Source of the DNA: an uncultured bacterium
GTDB taxonomy: Bacteria; Actinomycetota; Actinomycetes; S36-B12
Assembly: GCA_903896585.1 (NCBI GenBank)
Contig: CAITYI010000221.1
Location: 1 to 36,261 of the forward strand
DNA length: 36,261 nt
Direction: 5' to 3'
In this document: positions 1 through 9,595 of the stretch, piece by piece
Layout: each line of letters opens with the position of its first letter
How positions within the stretch are numbered: the stretch's first letter is position 1
The notes under the pieces: model-generated
The model's database searches: none
What the model was told of the DNA's origin: nothing
What the model saw: only the letters and a program-made list of their open reading frames with translations
Program-made: the position numbers and the translations under genes

Positions 1-674
1 AATAATTTAAGTGGCGCGCCAGCAGCAAAAAGTATTCCGCACAGGATCGCAGCCAACATGAGGGTGTTTCCGAAGTCTCCCTGAAGAAGTACCAGCCCCA
101 TTAAAATGCCGGCAACAGGCACAATGGGAATGAGCAGTGTTCCCCATGTTGGATTCAACCGATCCTTTCGGGTCAGAACCTCTGCCCCCCACACCACCAA
201 TGCCAATTTCGCAAACTCACTTGGTTGCAATCGAAATGGTCCAAAAAGTTCGATCCAATTCCGCTGACCGGCCACTTCAACACCAATGAATAGAACTGCC
301 ACAAGAAGAATAAATGCAATGGCGAGGAATACCCAAGCAATCTGTCGCCAAAACTCAACAGAGGTTCTCACCGCCAAAATTAGCGCAATAACCCCAACAA
401 CAGCAAACAATGCTTGACGTTGAACGAGGGTATAAGCCGATCCAAAAATTCGAACGCTCTCCACAGATGATGCTGATAACACCATGAGTAAACCTAGAAC
501 CAGTAACAAAATAGTGGAGCCCAAAATCAAGTAATAGGTACTCAAGGGGTGATTAAGGAGTAAGCCAATTCTTGACTTCCGCCAATTCTTGACCGACTTT
601 TCACGAAGGCTTACCGTGGGTGCGATATTCGACTTTGTGGGCTGCCGAATTGATTTCCTCAGACCAATTACCAT
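1..674 (-). CDS. ftsW: FtsW, septal peptidoglycan polymerase (3' part missing)
   Basis: SEDS-family glycosyltransferase that polymerises lipid II at the septum together with the class B PBP encoded by ftsI in the same cluster. Reading from an ATG at 674, the protein has a basic cytoplasmic N-terminus of about 40 residues, then at least five hydrophobic segments. The signature stretch LQPSEFAKLALVVW, typical of FtsW/RodA, is visible, and so is the LLQGDFGNTLML stretch that follows it. The start codon follows the murD stop directly (TAA at 677-675, ATG at 674-672), which fixes the start. The reading frame is open at the window edge, so only about 224 codons are present and the C-terminal half is missing. 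Its position after murD is the standard dcw order, which supports FtsW over RodA. Confidence 0.95.
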   Translation of the reverse strand, partial: MVIGLRKSIRQPTKSNIAPTVSLREKSVKNWRKSRIGLLLNHPLSTYYLILGSTILLLVLGLLMVLSASSVESVRIFGSAYTLVQRQALFAVVGVIALILAVRTSVEFWRQIAWVFLAIAFILLVAVLFIGVEVAGQRNWIELFGPFRLQPSEFAKLALVVWGAEVLTRKDRLNPTWGTLLIPIVPVAGILMGLVLLQGDFGNTLMLAAILCGILFAAGAPLKL

Positions 675-2132
675 TTATTGCTCGCCAATTCGGTGAACGG
701 CCTCTGCAAAAACATTGCCCCGGTGGCTGTAATCGGTAAACATGTCCCACGAAGCACATCCTGGCGCTAGCAGCACCGTGTCCCCCGGCACAGCCAATTG
801 TGAGGCCTGACTGACCGCATCTTCCATAGCACTAGTTTCCCGAGTGACCAGTGTGAATACTGGGACATTTGGTGCGTGTCGGCTCAGGGCTTCCTCAAGA
901 AGGTGAGCATCGGTGCCCATCAAGATAACCGCCCGCATCCGCTGAGCGTTGAGCCGTACCAAATCGTGGAAATCCTGCCCCTTTGCCAGTCCCCCAGCTA
1001 TCCAAACGACCGATGGATATGAGCTCAAGGACATATGTGCCGCATGAGCATTCGTTGCCTTTGAGTCATCAATATAGGTGACACCATTGACTTCACGAAC
1101 ATGCTGAATTCGGTGAGATGCCGGCTGATAGTTTCGAATACCGGCTCTGATGGCGGCAGGAGACACCTCACCCCGGTCACTTTCGCCGAAAGCGCGGGCG
1201 AGGGCTGCCGCTGCAAGCGCATTTTCAGTGTTGTGAAGGGCCCCTGGCTTGATGTCAGAAACAAGAGCCAACTCCTGTGCGGAATCACGTCTGTCTGCAA
1301 TAAACGCTCTGTCGACGATTGCTCCATCAACCACTCCCAACATGCTGACTCCCGGGATTCCGCGGGTGAAACCAACAGCCCGGCAGCCTTCAATGACATT
1401 GGCCTCTTTCACCATCTCGAGAGTCATCAGGTCTTGGTCGTTATACACGGCTGCGAACTGGGTTCTTTCATACACTCGAGCCTTAGCGTTGCGGTAAGCG
1501 GTGAAGTCTCCAAAGTGATCCAGATGATCCTCGGCTAAATTCAGGCACGCTGACGCCCAAGGGCTCATTGAGTTCACAAATGGCAGTTGTGGGGCACCCA
1601 CTTCAACAGCAATAACATCAAGCAGGTCATGCATCACGACATCGACGAGCGAATACCCAATATTGCCCGCTGATACTGTTCGAAAACCCGCCTCGCGCAG
1701 CATTGATTCCAACATCAGGGTTGTGGTTGTTTTCCCGTTGGTACCGGTGACGCATAGCCACTCTGCTGCGGAACTTGGATGTCGCAATTGCCATGCCAAC
1801 TCCAACTCGCCCCAAATAGGAATACCGCGATCGAGCGCTTGCCGGTGAAAAATATGGTCCGGCTGAAGTCCAGGTGAAGTCACAATAAGAGCGAACGGGA
1901 TCTCGGGAAGGGCCTGCACACCTAGGGCAACAGACGCACCCAATGAGCCTAAAATCGTTGCCTTCTCCTGCTGCTTCTCACCATCTGATGAATCAATGAT
2001 TGTTACATCAGCACCCAGCTGCATGAGAGCATCAGCGGCCGAAAATCCCGCGATCCCCACACCCAAGACTCCAACGTGAATACCCGACCAGTCCGAGTTT
2101 CGGTGCAGATTCAGGGTCACGCTCGCACCCAT
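675..2132 (-). CDS. murD: UDP-N-acetylmuramoylalanine--D-glutamate ligase
   Basis: Adds D-glutamate to UDP-MurNAc-L-Ala using ATP, the second amino-acid step of peptidoglycan precursor synthesis in the cytoplasm. The N-terminal Rossmann-like domain begins with GVLGVGIAGFSAA (about residues 21-33) and the central domain carries the Mur-ligase P-loop GTNGKTTT (residues 130-137). The C-terminal domain includes WIAGGLAKGQDF and ends with a LLAPGCASWDMF stretch typical of MurD. Length is about 485 residues from the ATG at 2132. An equally plausible start is a GTG at 2120 that overlaps the mraY stop as GTGA. The reading frame extends upstream to 2216, but that part lies inside mraY and does not look like MurD. 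Confidence 0.95.
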   Translation of the reverse strand: MGASVTLNLHRNSDWSGIHVGVLGVGIAGFSAADALMQLGADVTIIDSSDGEKQQEKATILGSLGASVALGVQALPEIPFALIVTSPGLQPDHIFHRQALDRGIPIWGELELAWQLRHPSSAAEWLCVTGTNGKTTTTLMLESMLREAGFRTVSAGNIGYSLVDVVMHDLLDVIAVEVGAPQLPFVNSMSPWASACLNLAEDHLDHFGDFTAYRNAKARVYERTQFAAVYNDQDLMTLEMVKEANVIEGCRAVGFTRGIPGVSMLGVVDGAIVDRAFIADRRDSAQELALVSDIKPGALHNTENALAAAALARAFGESDRGEVSPAAIRAGIRNYQPASHRIQHVREVNGVTYIDDSKATNAHAAHMSLSSYPSVVWIAGGLAKGQDFHDLVRLNAQRMRAVILMGTDAHLLEEALSRHAPNVPVFTLVTRETSAMEDAVSQASQLAVPGDTVLLAPGCASWDMFTDYSHRGNVFAEAVHRIGEQ

Positions 2133-3184
2133 TCCGCATAAAAAATTGTGAGCCCCGCACCAACACAAAGCCCTTGAATAATCCAGAACCGCACCACAAT
2201 CTGGATTTCCGGCCAACCAAGCATTTCAAAATGATGATGCAAGGGGGCCATGCGCAAGATCCGGTTTCCAGTGAGTTTAAATGACCCGACCTGACCAATT
2301 ACTGACAATGTTGTAATGAGAAACAGTCCAGCAATGAGCGGAAGCAACAACTCTGTTCGAGTAAGAATTGCAAGCCCAGCGATTCCCCCACCTAGTGCTA
2401 ATGCGCCAGTATCGCCCATGAAAATACGAGCCGGAGCCGTGTTGAACCACAAAAAACCAAAGCTCGCGCCTGCGGTCGCAGCGGCAACCATGGCTAAGTC
2501 CAATGGGTTCTGCGTGTTGTAGCAAAATTCGGTCACCTCAAAAGCACAATTTTGGCCGTATTGCCAAATTGCCAGAAGCACATAGGCGAGGAAGCTCATG
2601 ATTGCTGCACCCACGGCAAGTCCATCTAGTCCATCGGTCAGATTCACTCCATTAGTTGTTGCCGTCACTAGGAACCAGACCCAAATCAAAAACAGCCCTA
2701 ATGGCAGAACAATTGGTGTATCTCGAACAAATGAAATCGCCATGGATGCCGCCGTGTTCCCTGCCTCATCGGGAAACTGAACAGATAGATAAGCGAATGA
2801 AAAGGCCACAACGGCTTGACCAATGAGTTTTGTGCGTGCCCGGAGTCCAGTACTGCGCTGCTTGAAAATCTTCAGATAGTCATCGGCCATGCCAACTAGT
2901 CCAAGTCCCACCATGAGATACAGCACAAGCAAGGCTGAAATCGAAACCGGACGCCACGTGATCAGATGCGTGAGAAAGTACCCGACAAGTACTGCCACCA
3001 GAATCGCGACGCCCCCCATAGATGGCGTTCCTCGCTTTGCTTCATGTGGCGGGTATTGCGCCCCTTCGCCGCTCACCCTGATCGCCTGCGAATAACCGTG
3101 CTTTTTCAAAAAGTTGATGAGAAGTGGAGTGCCGAGAAACGACACAAGGGTGGCAATTGCACCCGCAATGACGACGAGTCTCAT
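2117..3184 (-). CDS. mraY: Phospho-N-acetylmuramoyl-pentapeptide transferase
   Basis: Integral membrane enzyme that transfers phospho-MurNAc-pentapeptide to undecaprenyl phosphate, forming lipid I. It has 355 residues with about ten hydrophobic segments. Family motifs are in order: KRGTPSMGG (residues 50-58), the metal-binding DDYLK (101-105), NLTDGLDGLA (181-190) and a C-terminal LHHHFE. The ATG at 3184 overlaps the murF stop as ATGA, and its own stop overlaps the murD start region. Length and motif order are normal for the family, and its place between murF and murD is the canonical dcw order. Confidence 0.97.
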   Translation of the reverse strand: MRLVVIAGAIATLVSFLGTPLLINFLKKHGYSQAIRVSGEGAQYPPHEAKRGTPSMGGVAILVAVLVGYFLTHLITWRPVSISALLVLYLMVGLGLVGMADDYLKIFKQRSTGLRARTKLIGQAVVAFSFAYLSVQFPDEAGNTAASMAISFVRDTPIVLPLGLFLIWVWFLVTATTNGVNLTDGLDGLAVGAAIMSFLAYVLLAIWQYGQNCAFEVTEFCYNTQNPLDLAMVAAATAGASFGFLWFNTAPARIFMGDTGALALGGGIAGLAILTRTELLLPLIAGLFLITTLSVIGQVGSFKLTGNRILRMAPLHHHFEMLGWPEIQIVVRFWIIQGLCVGAGLTIFYAEWVRA

Positions 3185-4614
3185 ATCACTCCCTCAGTGT
3201 GACCCTCAGAAACATTACTGAGATCTCCTGAGATAAGCGCTTCAGCCACGCGATCTAACCCCACGGATCGCGAAGCTTTTACCAGAATGACGTCATCCTT
3301 CTTTATTGTTTCGGAGAGGAATGAGATTGCTGAATCAATATTGGGCACCCAGTGGGCTTCGTCTCCCCAGGAACCCTCTTGAGATGCTCCAAGGTGAGTT
3401 ATTTTCATTGGATCGCCCACGCATACCAACAGCGAAACATCGAGTCGAACCGCGAGCCGACCCAGTGAGTCATGCTCCTCGACGGTTCGATCTCCCAACT
3501 CGAGCATGGGGCCCAGCACGGCGATACTTCTTCGACCTTTCGACATGCTCACCAAAGTCTTAAGCGCTGCCCGCATGGATTCAGGATTAGCGTTGTACGA
3601 GTCATTGATCACGGTGACCCCACTGTCCGTGGTGGTGACTTCCATGCGCCATTTACTGATGTGTTCAATGTTTCCAATTAGCTGACAAGCTTCTGTCATG
3701 GAAACACCCGCGCAATTTACTGCTGCAATCGCGGCAAGAGCATTACTGACTTGATGTTCACCAGGTATGTGCATCTCAACACGATGTGCCTGTCCTTGAA
3801 ACTCCAGCGTGAAAGAACTGCACGCATCCGAATTCAATTGAACATTGACTGCACGGTAATCCGCCAACGGGCTCTCACCGAAACTCGCAACATTTGCTGT
3901 TGTTGAAGGGCGCATTAATCGAACAAATGGATCATCTTCATTCAAAATTGCCCATGCAGCCGGGCCAAGGGATCGGATAAGTTCACCTTTCGCCAGCGCA
4001 ATGTTCTCCTGATTCCCTAAAAGTTCAATGTGGGCAGACCCAACGTTGGTGACAACCCCTATGTCTGGCACAGCCATGCGCGTTAGGGACTCAATATGCC
4101 CAAGCCCACGCATACCCATCTCCACAACTAGGTACTGCGTGGATTCGTCTGCTCTGAGTATGGTTAAGGGCAATCCAACTTCAGTATTGAATGAGCCTTC
4201 GGCCCACACCGTTGATCCAAGCTGGACCAAAATTCCTGCAATAAAATCTTTGGTTGTCGTCTTCCCACTTGATCCAGTTACTGCAATGACTTTTGCTGAT
4301 AGCTTGGTTGTGCGCGCCCAGTGGGCTATTTGACCTAAGCCAGCGATCGAATCAAACACTGTCAGGTACGGTAAACCCTCGGGAATCGCACCGGTAAAGG
4401 AGCGTTCCACAATGGCTAACCCAGCACCATTCGAATGCACGTCGCTCAGGAATTCATGTCCGTCAACTCGCTCACCCTTGATTGCTACGAAAACACCGCC
4501 AGGGATGGGGCTTCTGGAGTCAACGAAAAACCCATTGACCGTTGATTCAGGATGAGTTGAATGGAGATCACCTCCGGTGATGTGCGCCAACTCTGCCAAG
4601 GTGAACTCAAACAC
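3181..4614 (-). CDS. murF: UDP-MurNAc-tripeptide--D-Ala-D-Ala ligase
   Basis: Adds the D-Ala-D-Ala dipeptide to the UDP-MurNAc-tripeptide, completing the pentapeptide stem. The 477-residue protein has the MurF-type N-terminal domain (VDSRSPIPGGVFVAIKGERVD region), the P-loop GSSGKTTT at residues 114-121, and the C-terminal stretch INDSYNANPESMRAAL that is typical of MurF. The start overlaps the murE stop by 8 nt and the stop overlaps the mraY ATG, so translation is probably coupled. No abnormal features seen. Confidence 0.96.
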   Translation of the reverse strand: MFEFTLAELAHITGGDLHSTHPESTVNGFFVDSRSPIPGGVFVAIKGERVDGHEFLSDVHSNGAGLAIVERSFTGAIPEGLPYLTVFDSIAGLGQIAHWARTTKLSAKVIAVTGSSGKTTTKDFIAGILVQLGSTVWAEGSFNTEVGLPLTILRADESTQYLVVEMGMRGLGHIESLTRMAVPDIGVVTNVGSAHIELLGNQENIALAKGELIRSLGPAAWAILNEDDPFVRLMRPSTTANVASFGESPLADYRAVNVQLNSDACSSFTLEFQGQAHRVEMHIPGEHQVSNALAAIAAVNCAGVSMTEACQLIGNIEHISKWRMEVTTTDSGVTVINDSYNANPESMRAALKTLVSMSKGRRSIAVLGPMLELGDRTVEEHDSLGRLAVRLDVSLLVCVGDPMKITHLGASQEGSWGDEAHWVPNIDSAISFLSETIKKDDVILVKASRSVGLDRVAEALISGDLSNVSEGHTEGVI

Positions 4615-6109
4615 GATGTGTCAATTCTAGTATGACTGTCGAGTCATTGAAGGGAATCACTTCACCGTCTATCTCGATACCGCTTTCGTGCCCTTTTCCT
4701 AAAATCGCTATTCGATCACCGGGTTGCGCCAATTCCAGTGCCCGCACAAGTGCATTCCGACGACCCTCAACATTCTCAACCCGAACGTTTGGGTATTCAG
4801 AGATTCCTTGCACTATTGAATTTCGAATAACCACGGGGTCCTCTGAGCGGGGGTTGTCATCTGTGACGATGACGATATGAGAATGCCGTGCCGCCGCCGC
4901 TCCCATTAATGGTCGCTTGCTGGTGTCACGATCCCCTCCAGCTCCCATCACGGTGATCACGCTCCCGTGATCTAGGTGATGAAGTCCAGATAGAAATGAT
5001 TCAATCGCGTCAGGCGAGTGGGCGTAATCAACATAAATGGAAACTCCGTTGTGTATGCACACAAGTTGACCTCGCCCCGGAACAACTGATGAACCGACTC
5101 CATGGCACGTATCTGATGCGGAAAGCCCAACATTGGCTAGAAGCGCTATTGCCATGGTTGCGTTCATTGCATTTATAGCTCCGGGACTGGTGATGGGAGT
5201 TTGAACAACATTTCCACTTGGGTCATGGACTACCAAACCCCCATGCTCATCGAGAACACCTCGCCAATCAGGCTGCCCCTCAAATTTTGATGATGGCACG
5301 TCTATGAAAGCGGTTTGTACGGGAATCTCCGAACGAGTGAGTAATTTGCGACCCCAGGAGTCGTTAACACAGACAACCCCTCTCTGGGCGTAATCTTGTG
5401 TGAACAGCGCAGCTTTAGCTTCAAAGTAGTTTTCCATGGTTTCGTGGTAGTCCAGATGGTCATGTGACAGGTTGGTAAACCCAACAACATCAAAATTCAA
5501 TCCACTAATTCGATGCTCAGAAATCGCAATACTTGAAACTTCCATCACCACTAGTTCAATACTTTCCAAAGACATTCGCTTCAACAATTGGTAAATTTCA
5601 GGAGCCTCAGGTGTTGTGCGCACCGCAGGCAACTCGGTATCGCCAATGTATGTTGCGAGTGTACCGATCATTCCTACTTTAAGTCCGAGCGATTTGGCAC
5701 CCTGCATGACCATGTAGGCCGTCGTCGTTTTGCCATTCGTTCCGGTAATACCAATGAGCCTCATGGTTGGTCGACCGTAGATCCGTGCACAAATTTCACC
5801 AAGTCGCCTCCGAGGACCTACCGCAGTTATGAGCGGCACGCCACTTGCGACACAAAAGTCAGCGCATAGTTGCTCTCCCCTGTCATCGGTTAAGACCGCC
5901 ACTGCACCTGCACGAAGTGCTTCCGAAACGAACTCAGCCCCATGCCCATTACGTCCCGAAAGTGCAACAAATAGGTCTCCCTCGGAAATCAATTCGGAGT
6001 TCTGCGAAACACCTGTCACAGGCTGAAGTGGATCTCCTTGAACGTGACCGCCGATCAAGCTTGCAATGTCGGCAACTGTCGCTGAGCCTCTTTCGTCAGA
6101 GGAACTCAT
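4607..6109 (-). CDS. murE: UDP-MurNAc-L-Ala-D-Glu--meso-diaminopimelate ligase
   Basis: Adds the third stem-peptide residue. The 500-residue protein has the P-loop GTNGKTTT (residues 123-130), DYAHSPDA (361-368) and the specificity loop DNPR (418-421). In characterised MurE enzymes DNPR marks ligases that use meso-diaminopimelate, while lysine enzymes carry other residues there. The cell wall is therefore predicted to contain meso-DAP. It starts 2 nt after the ftsI stop and overlaps murF by 8 nt. Substrate assignment rests on the loop alone. Confidence 0.95.
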   Translation of the reverse strand: MSSSDERGSATVADIASLIGGHVQGDPLQPVTGVSQNSELISEGDLFVALSGRNGHGAEFVSEALRAGAVAVLTDDRGEQLCADFCVASGVPLITAVGPRRRLGEICARIYGRPTMRLIGITGTNGKTTTAYMVMQGAKSLGLKVGMIGTLATYIGDTELPAVRTTPEAPEIYQLLKRMSLESIELVVMEVSSIAISEHRISGLNFDVVGFTNLSHDHLDYHETMENYFEAKAALFTQDYAQRGVVCVNDSWGRKLLTRSEIPVQTAFIDVPSSKFEGQPDWRGVLDEHGGLVVHDPSGNVVQTPITSPGAINAMNATMAIALLANVGLSASDTCHGVGSSVVPGRGQLVCIHNGVSIYVDYAHSPDAIESFLSGLHHLDHGSVITVMGAGGDRDTSKRPLMGAAAARHSHIVIVTDDNPRSEDPVVIRNSIVQGISEYPNVRVENVEGRRNALVRALELAQPGDRIAILGKGHESGIEIDGEVIPFNDSTVILELTHRV

Positions 6110-6111
6110 GA

Positions 6112-7884
6112 CTAACCTCCGAAAGTCAAGGCGAGCCGTGGTGCTTTGGCTCCGGTTGGTGGGATTTCCAGCGCACCAAGAGCGTAACTCGTGACTTTCT
6201 TAAATACGGGAGCCGCCAGTTCACCGCCGTAGCGTCCTGCCTTTGGTTTGGAGATGAATACCGCGACAACCAGCTGGGGGTTATCAGCCGGGGCCATTCC
6301 GATGAAAGAGGCAACAACGTCGCGGCCATATTCTCCGGTCATCTCATCCACTATTTGGGCGGTTCCTGTTTTCCCACCGATTCGATATCCTGGGATGCTG
6401 GCAGCAGTAGCTGTCCCGCCTTCACCTACAACGCTTTCGAGCATGCTACGCACCTGCTTGGCACTCTCTCTGCTAATCACACGGGTGGTTGTCGGAGGCT
6501 CTGGCTCTTGAATCGTGCCATCGGCATGAATGATTCGTGACACTAGTGAAGGTTGAACCCTCAATCCGTCATTTGCAATTGTTGCAAATACTCCAGTGGC
6601 CTGAACCGCATTCATGCTGAGCCCCTGCCCAAATGCAATCGTGGAAAATGAAGTGGGAGACCAGTCTTCATATTCCGGAATAAAACCCTTATTTTCGCCA
6701 GGAAAATCCAAGCCCGTTTCTTGCCCAATGCCAAATTTGTTGATGTATTTTGAAAGCTTCTTTCCACCGATACGCTCCGCAGCAAGGATAGTTCCATTAT
6801 TACTGGATTTAGCCATAATTCCAGTCAACGTGAGGTTACGCGTTTCATTGGGTAGGTGTTCGCGAAATTCCTTGTCACCCCGCTTGAGAGCTCCAGGAAC
6901 CTTTATCGGCGTATACGGGTTAGCTGCGCCTTCGTTGATCACTGCTGCAAGAGTCATCACCTTGCTGGTGGAGCCAGGCTCAAAGGCGTCTGTAAGCGGG
7001 CGATTTTTAAGATTGACCTGATCACTCATTGTCGGATCATTGGAATCAAATGTTGGTGCCGTTGCTAGTGCAAGAATGTGTCCACTCTGTGGGTCCATGA
7101 CCACAACTGTTCCATCTGCCGCACCCTCTTTGGCGACTGCATCGGCAATCACTTGTTGGGCCACGAATTGAATATCGGAATCGATTGTCAGTTGTATATC
7201 TACCCCTTGTTCAGCGTTGATTTGAACATTAGCTGCCGTAGGAATAGCTCGACCGCCTATTCCACCTTCGTAGGTGACCTCCCCCGGAGACCCGCCTAAT
7301 TCCTTTTCATAGGCATATTCGTATCCGCCAAGGCCAGTACCTTCATCCCCCACGAATCCAATGATGTTAGCTGCAAGCTCCCCTGCGGGATAAATTCGTC
7401 GAGACGTTGTCTCACTGAATATTCCTGGCAGACGAAGAGCAGAAATCTGCTCCCATTTTCCTGGTGAAATCCCTTTTGCCACATACATAAATCGACGGTC
7501 ACCCGTGAGCCGAGTGGAAAGTATGTCGGCATCTGCTCCGAGGATCGGCGATAAAGCTTGTCCAACCGCAGTGGGATCTTCGATCATGGATTGATCTGCG
7601 GTCACATTTCTGGCCTCGACAGTGATTGCAAGGGCAGTCCCATTTGTGTCCAGAATTGTTCCACGTTGAGCTGGAATCTCTTGGGTACGCAGGCGTTGAT
7701 CCAGAGCGGCTGATGCAAGTTCATCACCTCGAATGACCTGCAGATCAACTAGACGAACAGCGAAAACAACAAACATTAATGACGTCACCAGAATTAAACT
7801 CAGTCCGCGCTTACTGTAATTGCCCAATTTGATTGGTGTATCCAGCACTCCCCGAGGCGGGCCTGAACTTATGCGCTTTGACAT
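6112..7884 (-). CDS. ftsI: Septal class B penicillin-binding protein (transpeptidase)
   Basis: D,D-transpeptidase that crosslinks septal peptidoglycan, working with FtsW. The 590-residue protein has a cytoplasmic N-terminus, one membrane anchor (about residues 28-47), a PBP dimerisation domain, and a transpeptidase domain. All three catalytic motifs are intact: S305-T-S-K308, S360-S-N362 and K505-T-G-T508. No PASTA repeats follow the transpeptidase domain; the protein ends about 80 residues after the KTGT motif. It lies 13 nt downstream of the ftsL-like gene and 2 nt upstream of murE. Confidence 0.96.
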   Translation of the reverse strand: MSKRISSGPPRGVLDTPIKLGNYSKRGLSLILVTSLMFVVFAVRLVDLQVIRGDELASAALDQRLRTQEIPAQRGTILDTNGTALAITVEARNVTADQSMIEDPTAVGQALSPILGADADILSTRLTGDRRFMYVAKGISPGKWEQISALRLPGIFSETTSRRIYPAGELAANIIGFVGDEGTGLGGYEYAYEKELGGSPGEVTYEGGIGGRAIPTAANVQINAEQGVDIQLTIDSDIQFVAQQVIADAVAKEGAADGTVVVMDPQSGHILALATAPTFDSNDPTMSDQVNLKNRPLTDAFEPGSTSKVMTLAAVINEGAANPYTPIKVPGALKRGDKEFREHLPNETRNLTLTGIMAKSSNNGTILAAERIGGKKLSKYINKFGIGQETGLDFPGENKGFIPEYEDWSPTSFSTIAFGQGLSMNAVQATGVFATIANDGLRVQPSLVSRIIHADGTIQEPEPPTTTRVISRESAKQVRSMLESVVGEGGTATAASIPGYRIGGKTGTAQIVDEMTGEYGRDVVASFIGMAPADNPQLVVAVFISKPKAGRYGGELAAPVFKKVTSYALGALEIPPTGAKAPRLALTFGG

Positions 7885-7897
7885 TGTTCACCCGCCA

Positions 7898-8608
7898 CTA
7901 TGGAATCGGGACTGCATCAAGTAGCGCATCTTCAGATACCACTTCAGCTTCAATTACAACCGGTTCACTCCACACCCCTGTGGCCTTCTTCGAACCGTCT
8001 TTCTTAGATCCTGCACTCTGGGCCTGCTCATTGGCTTGTGCATCTGCTGCAGCTGGGTCATATCCCGCACCAGGTGCCTCAGCTTGTTCTCCTGCGATAG
8101 TCATCTCGGCCGCTTCTCCCACCGTGAGGTCCGCGGGTGTTGGAATAGAAGTGCCTTTTGCCGGTCTTGGCTTTCCTAGGACCGTGCCGTCAGGAATTTG
8201 GATGAATGCTGGCGATGTGCTCGGCACCATCCCTAGAGCTCTTGCTTGATTTTCAAGTGCTTCAGGTGCAGATAGTGCAGCGACTTCCTCTGTCAACGTA
8301 GCCTCGGTTCGCGCTAGTTCCCCATACTGTGAGCGCAACTCGCCCAACTGAAAAGCACCTTGCGCAAGTGACGTGTTAATAACCAGAATTCCAAGCATGC
8401 CAAGAGCAAGCGCACCTAGAACAAACATCACAAATATTCCATTACTCGCTTTTTGAACTCGCATGGGTGATACGAGGCGCAAATTTGCCCGCATGTTTTT
8501 GCGTACACCCTTAGTTGCGTACTCGGTGGCGGAGAACTCGGTGGCGGAGAACTCGGTAGCGGAGGACTCGGGCACCTCGCTTAGCTCAAGTTTTGGTGCT
8601 GCACTCAT
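7898..8608 (-). CDS. ftsL: FtsL-like cell division membrane protein
   Basis: Bitopic protein in the FtsL position between rsmH and ftsI. In other bacteria FtsL forms a complex with FtsQ and FtsB that activates FtsW-FtsI. The 236-residue product has a cytoplasmic part of about 55 residues containing three copies of SATEF/Y (residues 16-30), one membrane segment (about 56-78), then a heptad-like helix (about 85-112). The short ALSAPEALENQARALGMV stretch is typical of the FtsL/DivIC group. A tail of about 90 residues, rich in Ala, Glu, Gln and Pro, follows and should be extracytoplasmic. The ATG overlaps the rsmH stop as ATGA. FtsL proteins diverge strongly, so the call rests on topology plus position. 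Confidence 0.85.
   Translation of the reverse strand: MSAAPKLELSEVPESSATEFSATEFSATEYATKGVRKNMRANLRLVSPMRVQKASNGIFVMFVLGALALGMLGILVINTSLAQGAFQLGELRSQYGELARTEATLTEEVAALSAPEALENQARALGMVPSTSPAFIQIPDGTVLGKPRPAKGTSIPTPADLTVGEAAEMTIAGEQAEAPGAGYDPAAADAQANEQAQSAGSKKDGSKKATGVWSEPVVIEAEVVSEDALLDAVPIP
8521..8565. repeat. Three in-frame 15-bp tandem repeats in the ftsL-like gene
   Basis: Units at 8521-8535, 8536-8550 and 8551-8565. The first two are identical and the third differs by two bases. On the coding strand they encode three SATEF/SATEY pentapeptides in the cytoplasmic N-terminus. The unit length is a multiple of three, so copy number can vary without frameshift. Confidence 0.9.
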
Positions 8609-9591
8609 GCCGCAACCCCAGAATCTGAGCCGGTTGAATGAACTTGACGAATTCGCTCAGCAGCACGGAGTCGAACAGAAGCCGCTCTGGGGTTTTCTTC
8701 AATCTCAGTTTCCGATACCTTCTCTGACCCTCTCGTCAACACCCGTAGTTCAGGAAGTGCATCCTCTGGAATGACGGGCATGTCATGGGGAACATTGGCA
8801 GTTGACGCTTTGAGAAAAATTCGCTTAACAATCCGATCTTCAAGTGACTGGTATGACATAACCACTATTCGTCCATGCACTCGCAGCGCATCTATGGCTC
8901 GAGGGATTGCTCTTTCCAAAACTTCAAGTTCCGAATTGACTTCAATACGCAAGGCTTGGAAGGTGCGCTTTGCTGGGTTTCCACCGGTTCGACGTGCTGC
9001 TGCAGGTATGGCGCTTCTGATTAAGTCAACTAAACGTGCAGAGTGAGTGAAAGGCTGATCCTTACGTTCTCGAACAATTCTCTCTACGATTCTTTCCGCG
9101 AATTTTTCTTCACCATATGCTCGAAGAATCCGAACCAACTGCCCTGGTTCATATGTGTTAAGTACGTGGGCTGCAGTGAATCCCTGAGTTTGGTCCATGC
9201 GCATATCAAGTTCGGCATCCACGGAGTATGAAAACCCTCGGTCGACGTCATCGAGTTGCATTGAGGACACCCCGAGATCAAAAAGTATGCCATCTACGCT
9301 GGTAAGCCCTTGCTCGACAAGAACCTGTGGGATTTGATCGTAAACCGCGTGCACAAGGACCACCCGCTCTGCGAATGGGGCAAGGCGAATCCTGGAAAGT
9401 TCCAGGGCGTTTGTATCTCGATCAAGACCAATAACCCGGAGCTGCGGAAAGTCTTGCAATGCTTGTTCAGCGTGCCCACCATGCCCCATCGTCGCATCTA
9501 TGAGAACCGCCTCCGGATGCGAAAGGGCTGGCGCTAGCAATGCCAAAACTCGATCCCTGAGGACCGGAACATGGCGCTGCGAGGTGTTCAT
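8605..9591 (-). CDS. rsmH: 16S rRNA (cytosine-1402 N4) methyltransferase
   Basis: SAM-dependent methyltransferase that modifies C1402 in the ribosomal P site and is found in nearly all dcw clusters. From the ATG at 9591 it has 328 residues. It begins HVPVLRDRVLALL and has the SAM-binding DATMGHGGH (residues 32-40). The later motifs LFDLGVSSMQLDDVDRGFS and NPAKRTFQALRIEVN are typical of RsmH. An in-frame TTG at 9618 also exists, but it lies inside the upstream 47-codon ORF and is less likely. The start lies 4 nt after that ORF's stop codon. Confidence 0.96.
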   Translation of the reverse strand: MNTSQRHVPVLRDRVLALLAPALSHPEAVLIDATMGHGGHAEQALQDFPQLRVIGLDRDTNALELSRIRLAPFAERVVLVHAVYDQIPQVLVEQGLTSVDGILFDLGVSSMQLDDVDRGFSYSVDAELDMRMDQTQGFTAAHVLNTYEPGQLVRILRAYGEEKFAERIVERIVRERKDQPFTHSARLVDLIRSAIPAAARRTGGNPAKRTFQALRIEVNSELEVLERAIPRAIDALRVHGRIVVMSYQSLEDRIVKRIFLKASTANVPHDMPVIPEDALPELRVLTRGSEKVSETEIEENPRAASVRLRAAERIRQVHSTGSDSGVAA

Positions 9592-9595
9592 ATGG

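Noticed and set aside
2133..2216. N-terminal extension of murD into mraY
   Set aside because: The extra residues are out of frame mraY sequence and precede the normal start of the Rossmann-like domain; an overlap of four to sixteen bases is more natural.
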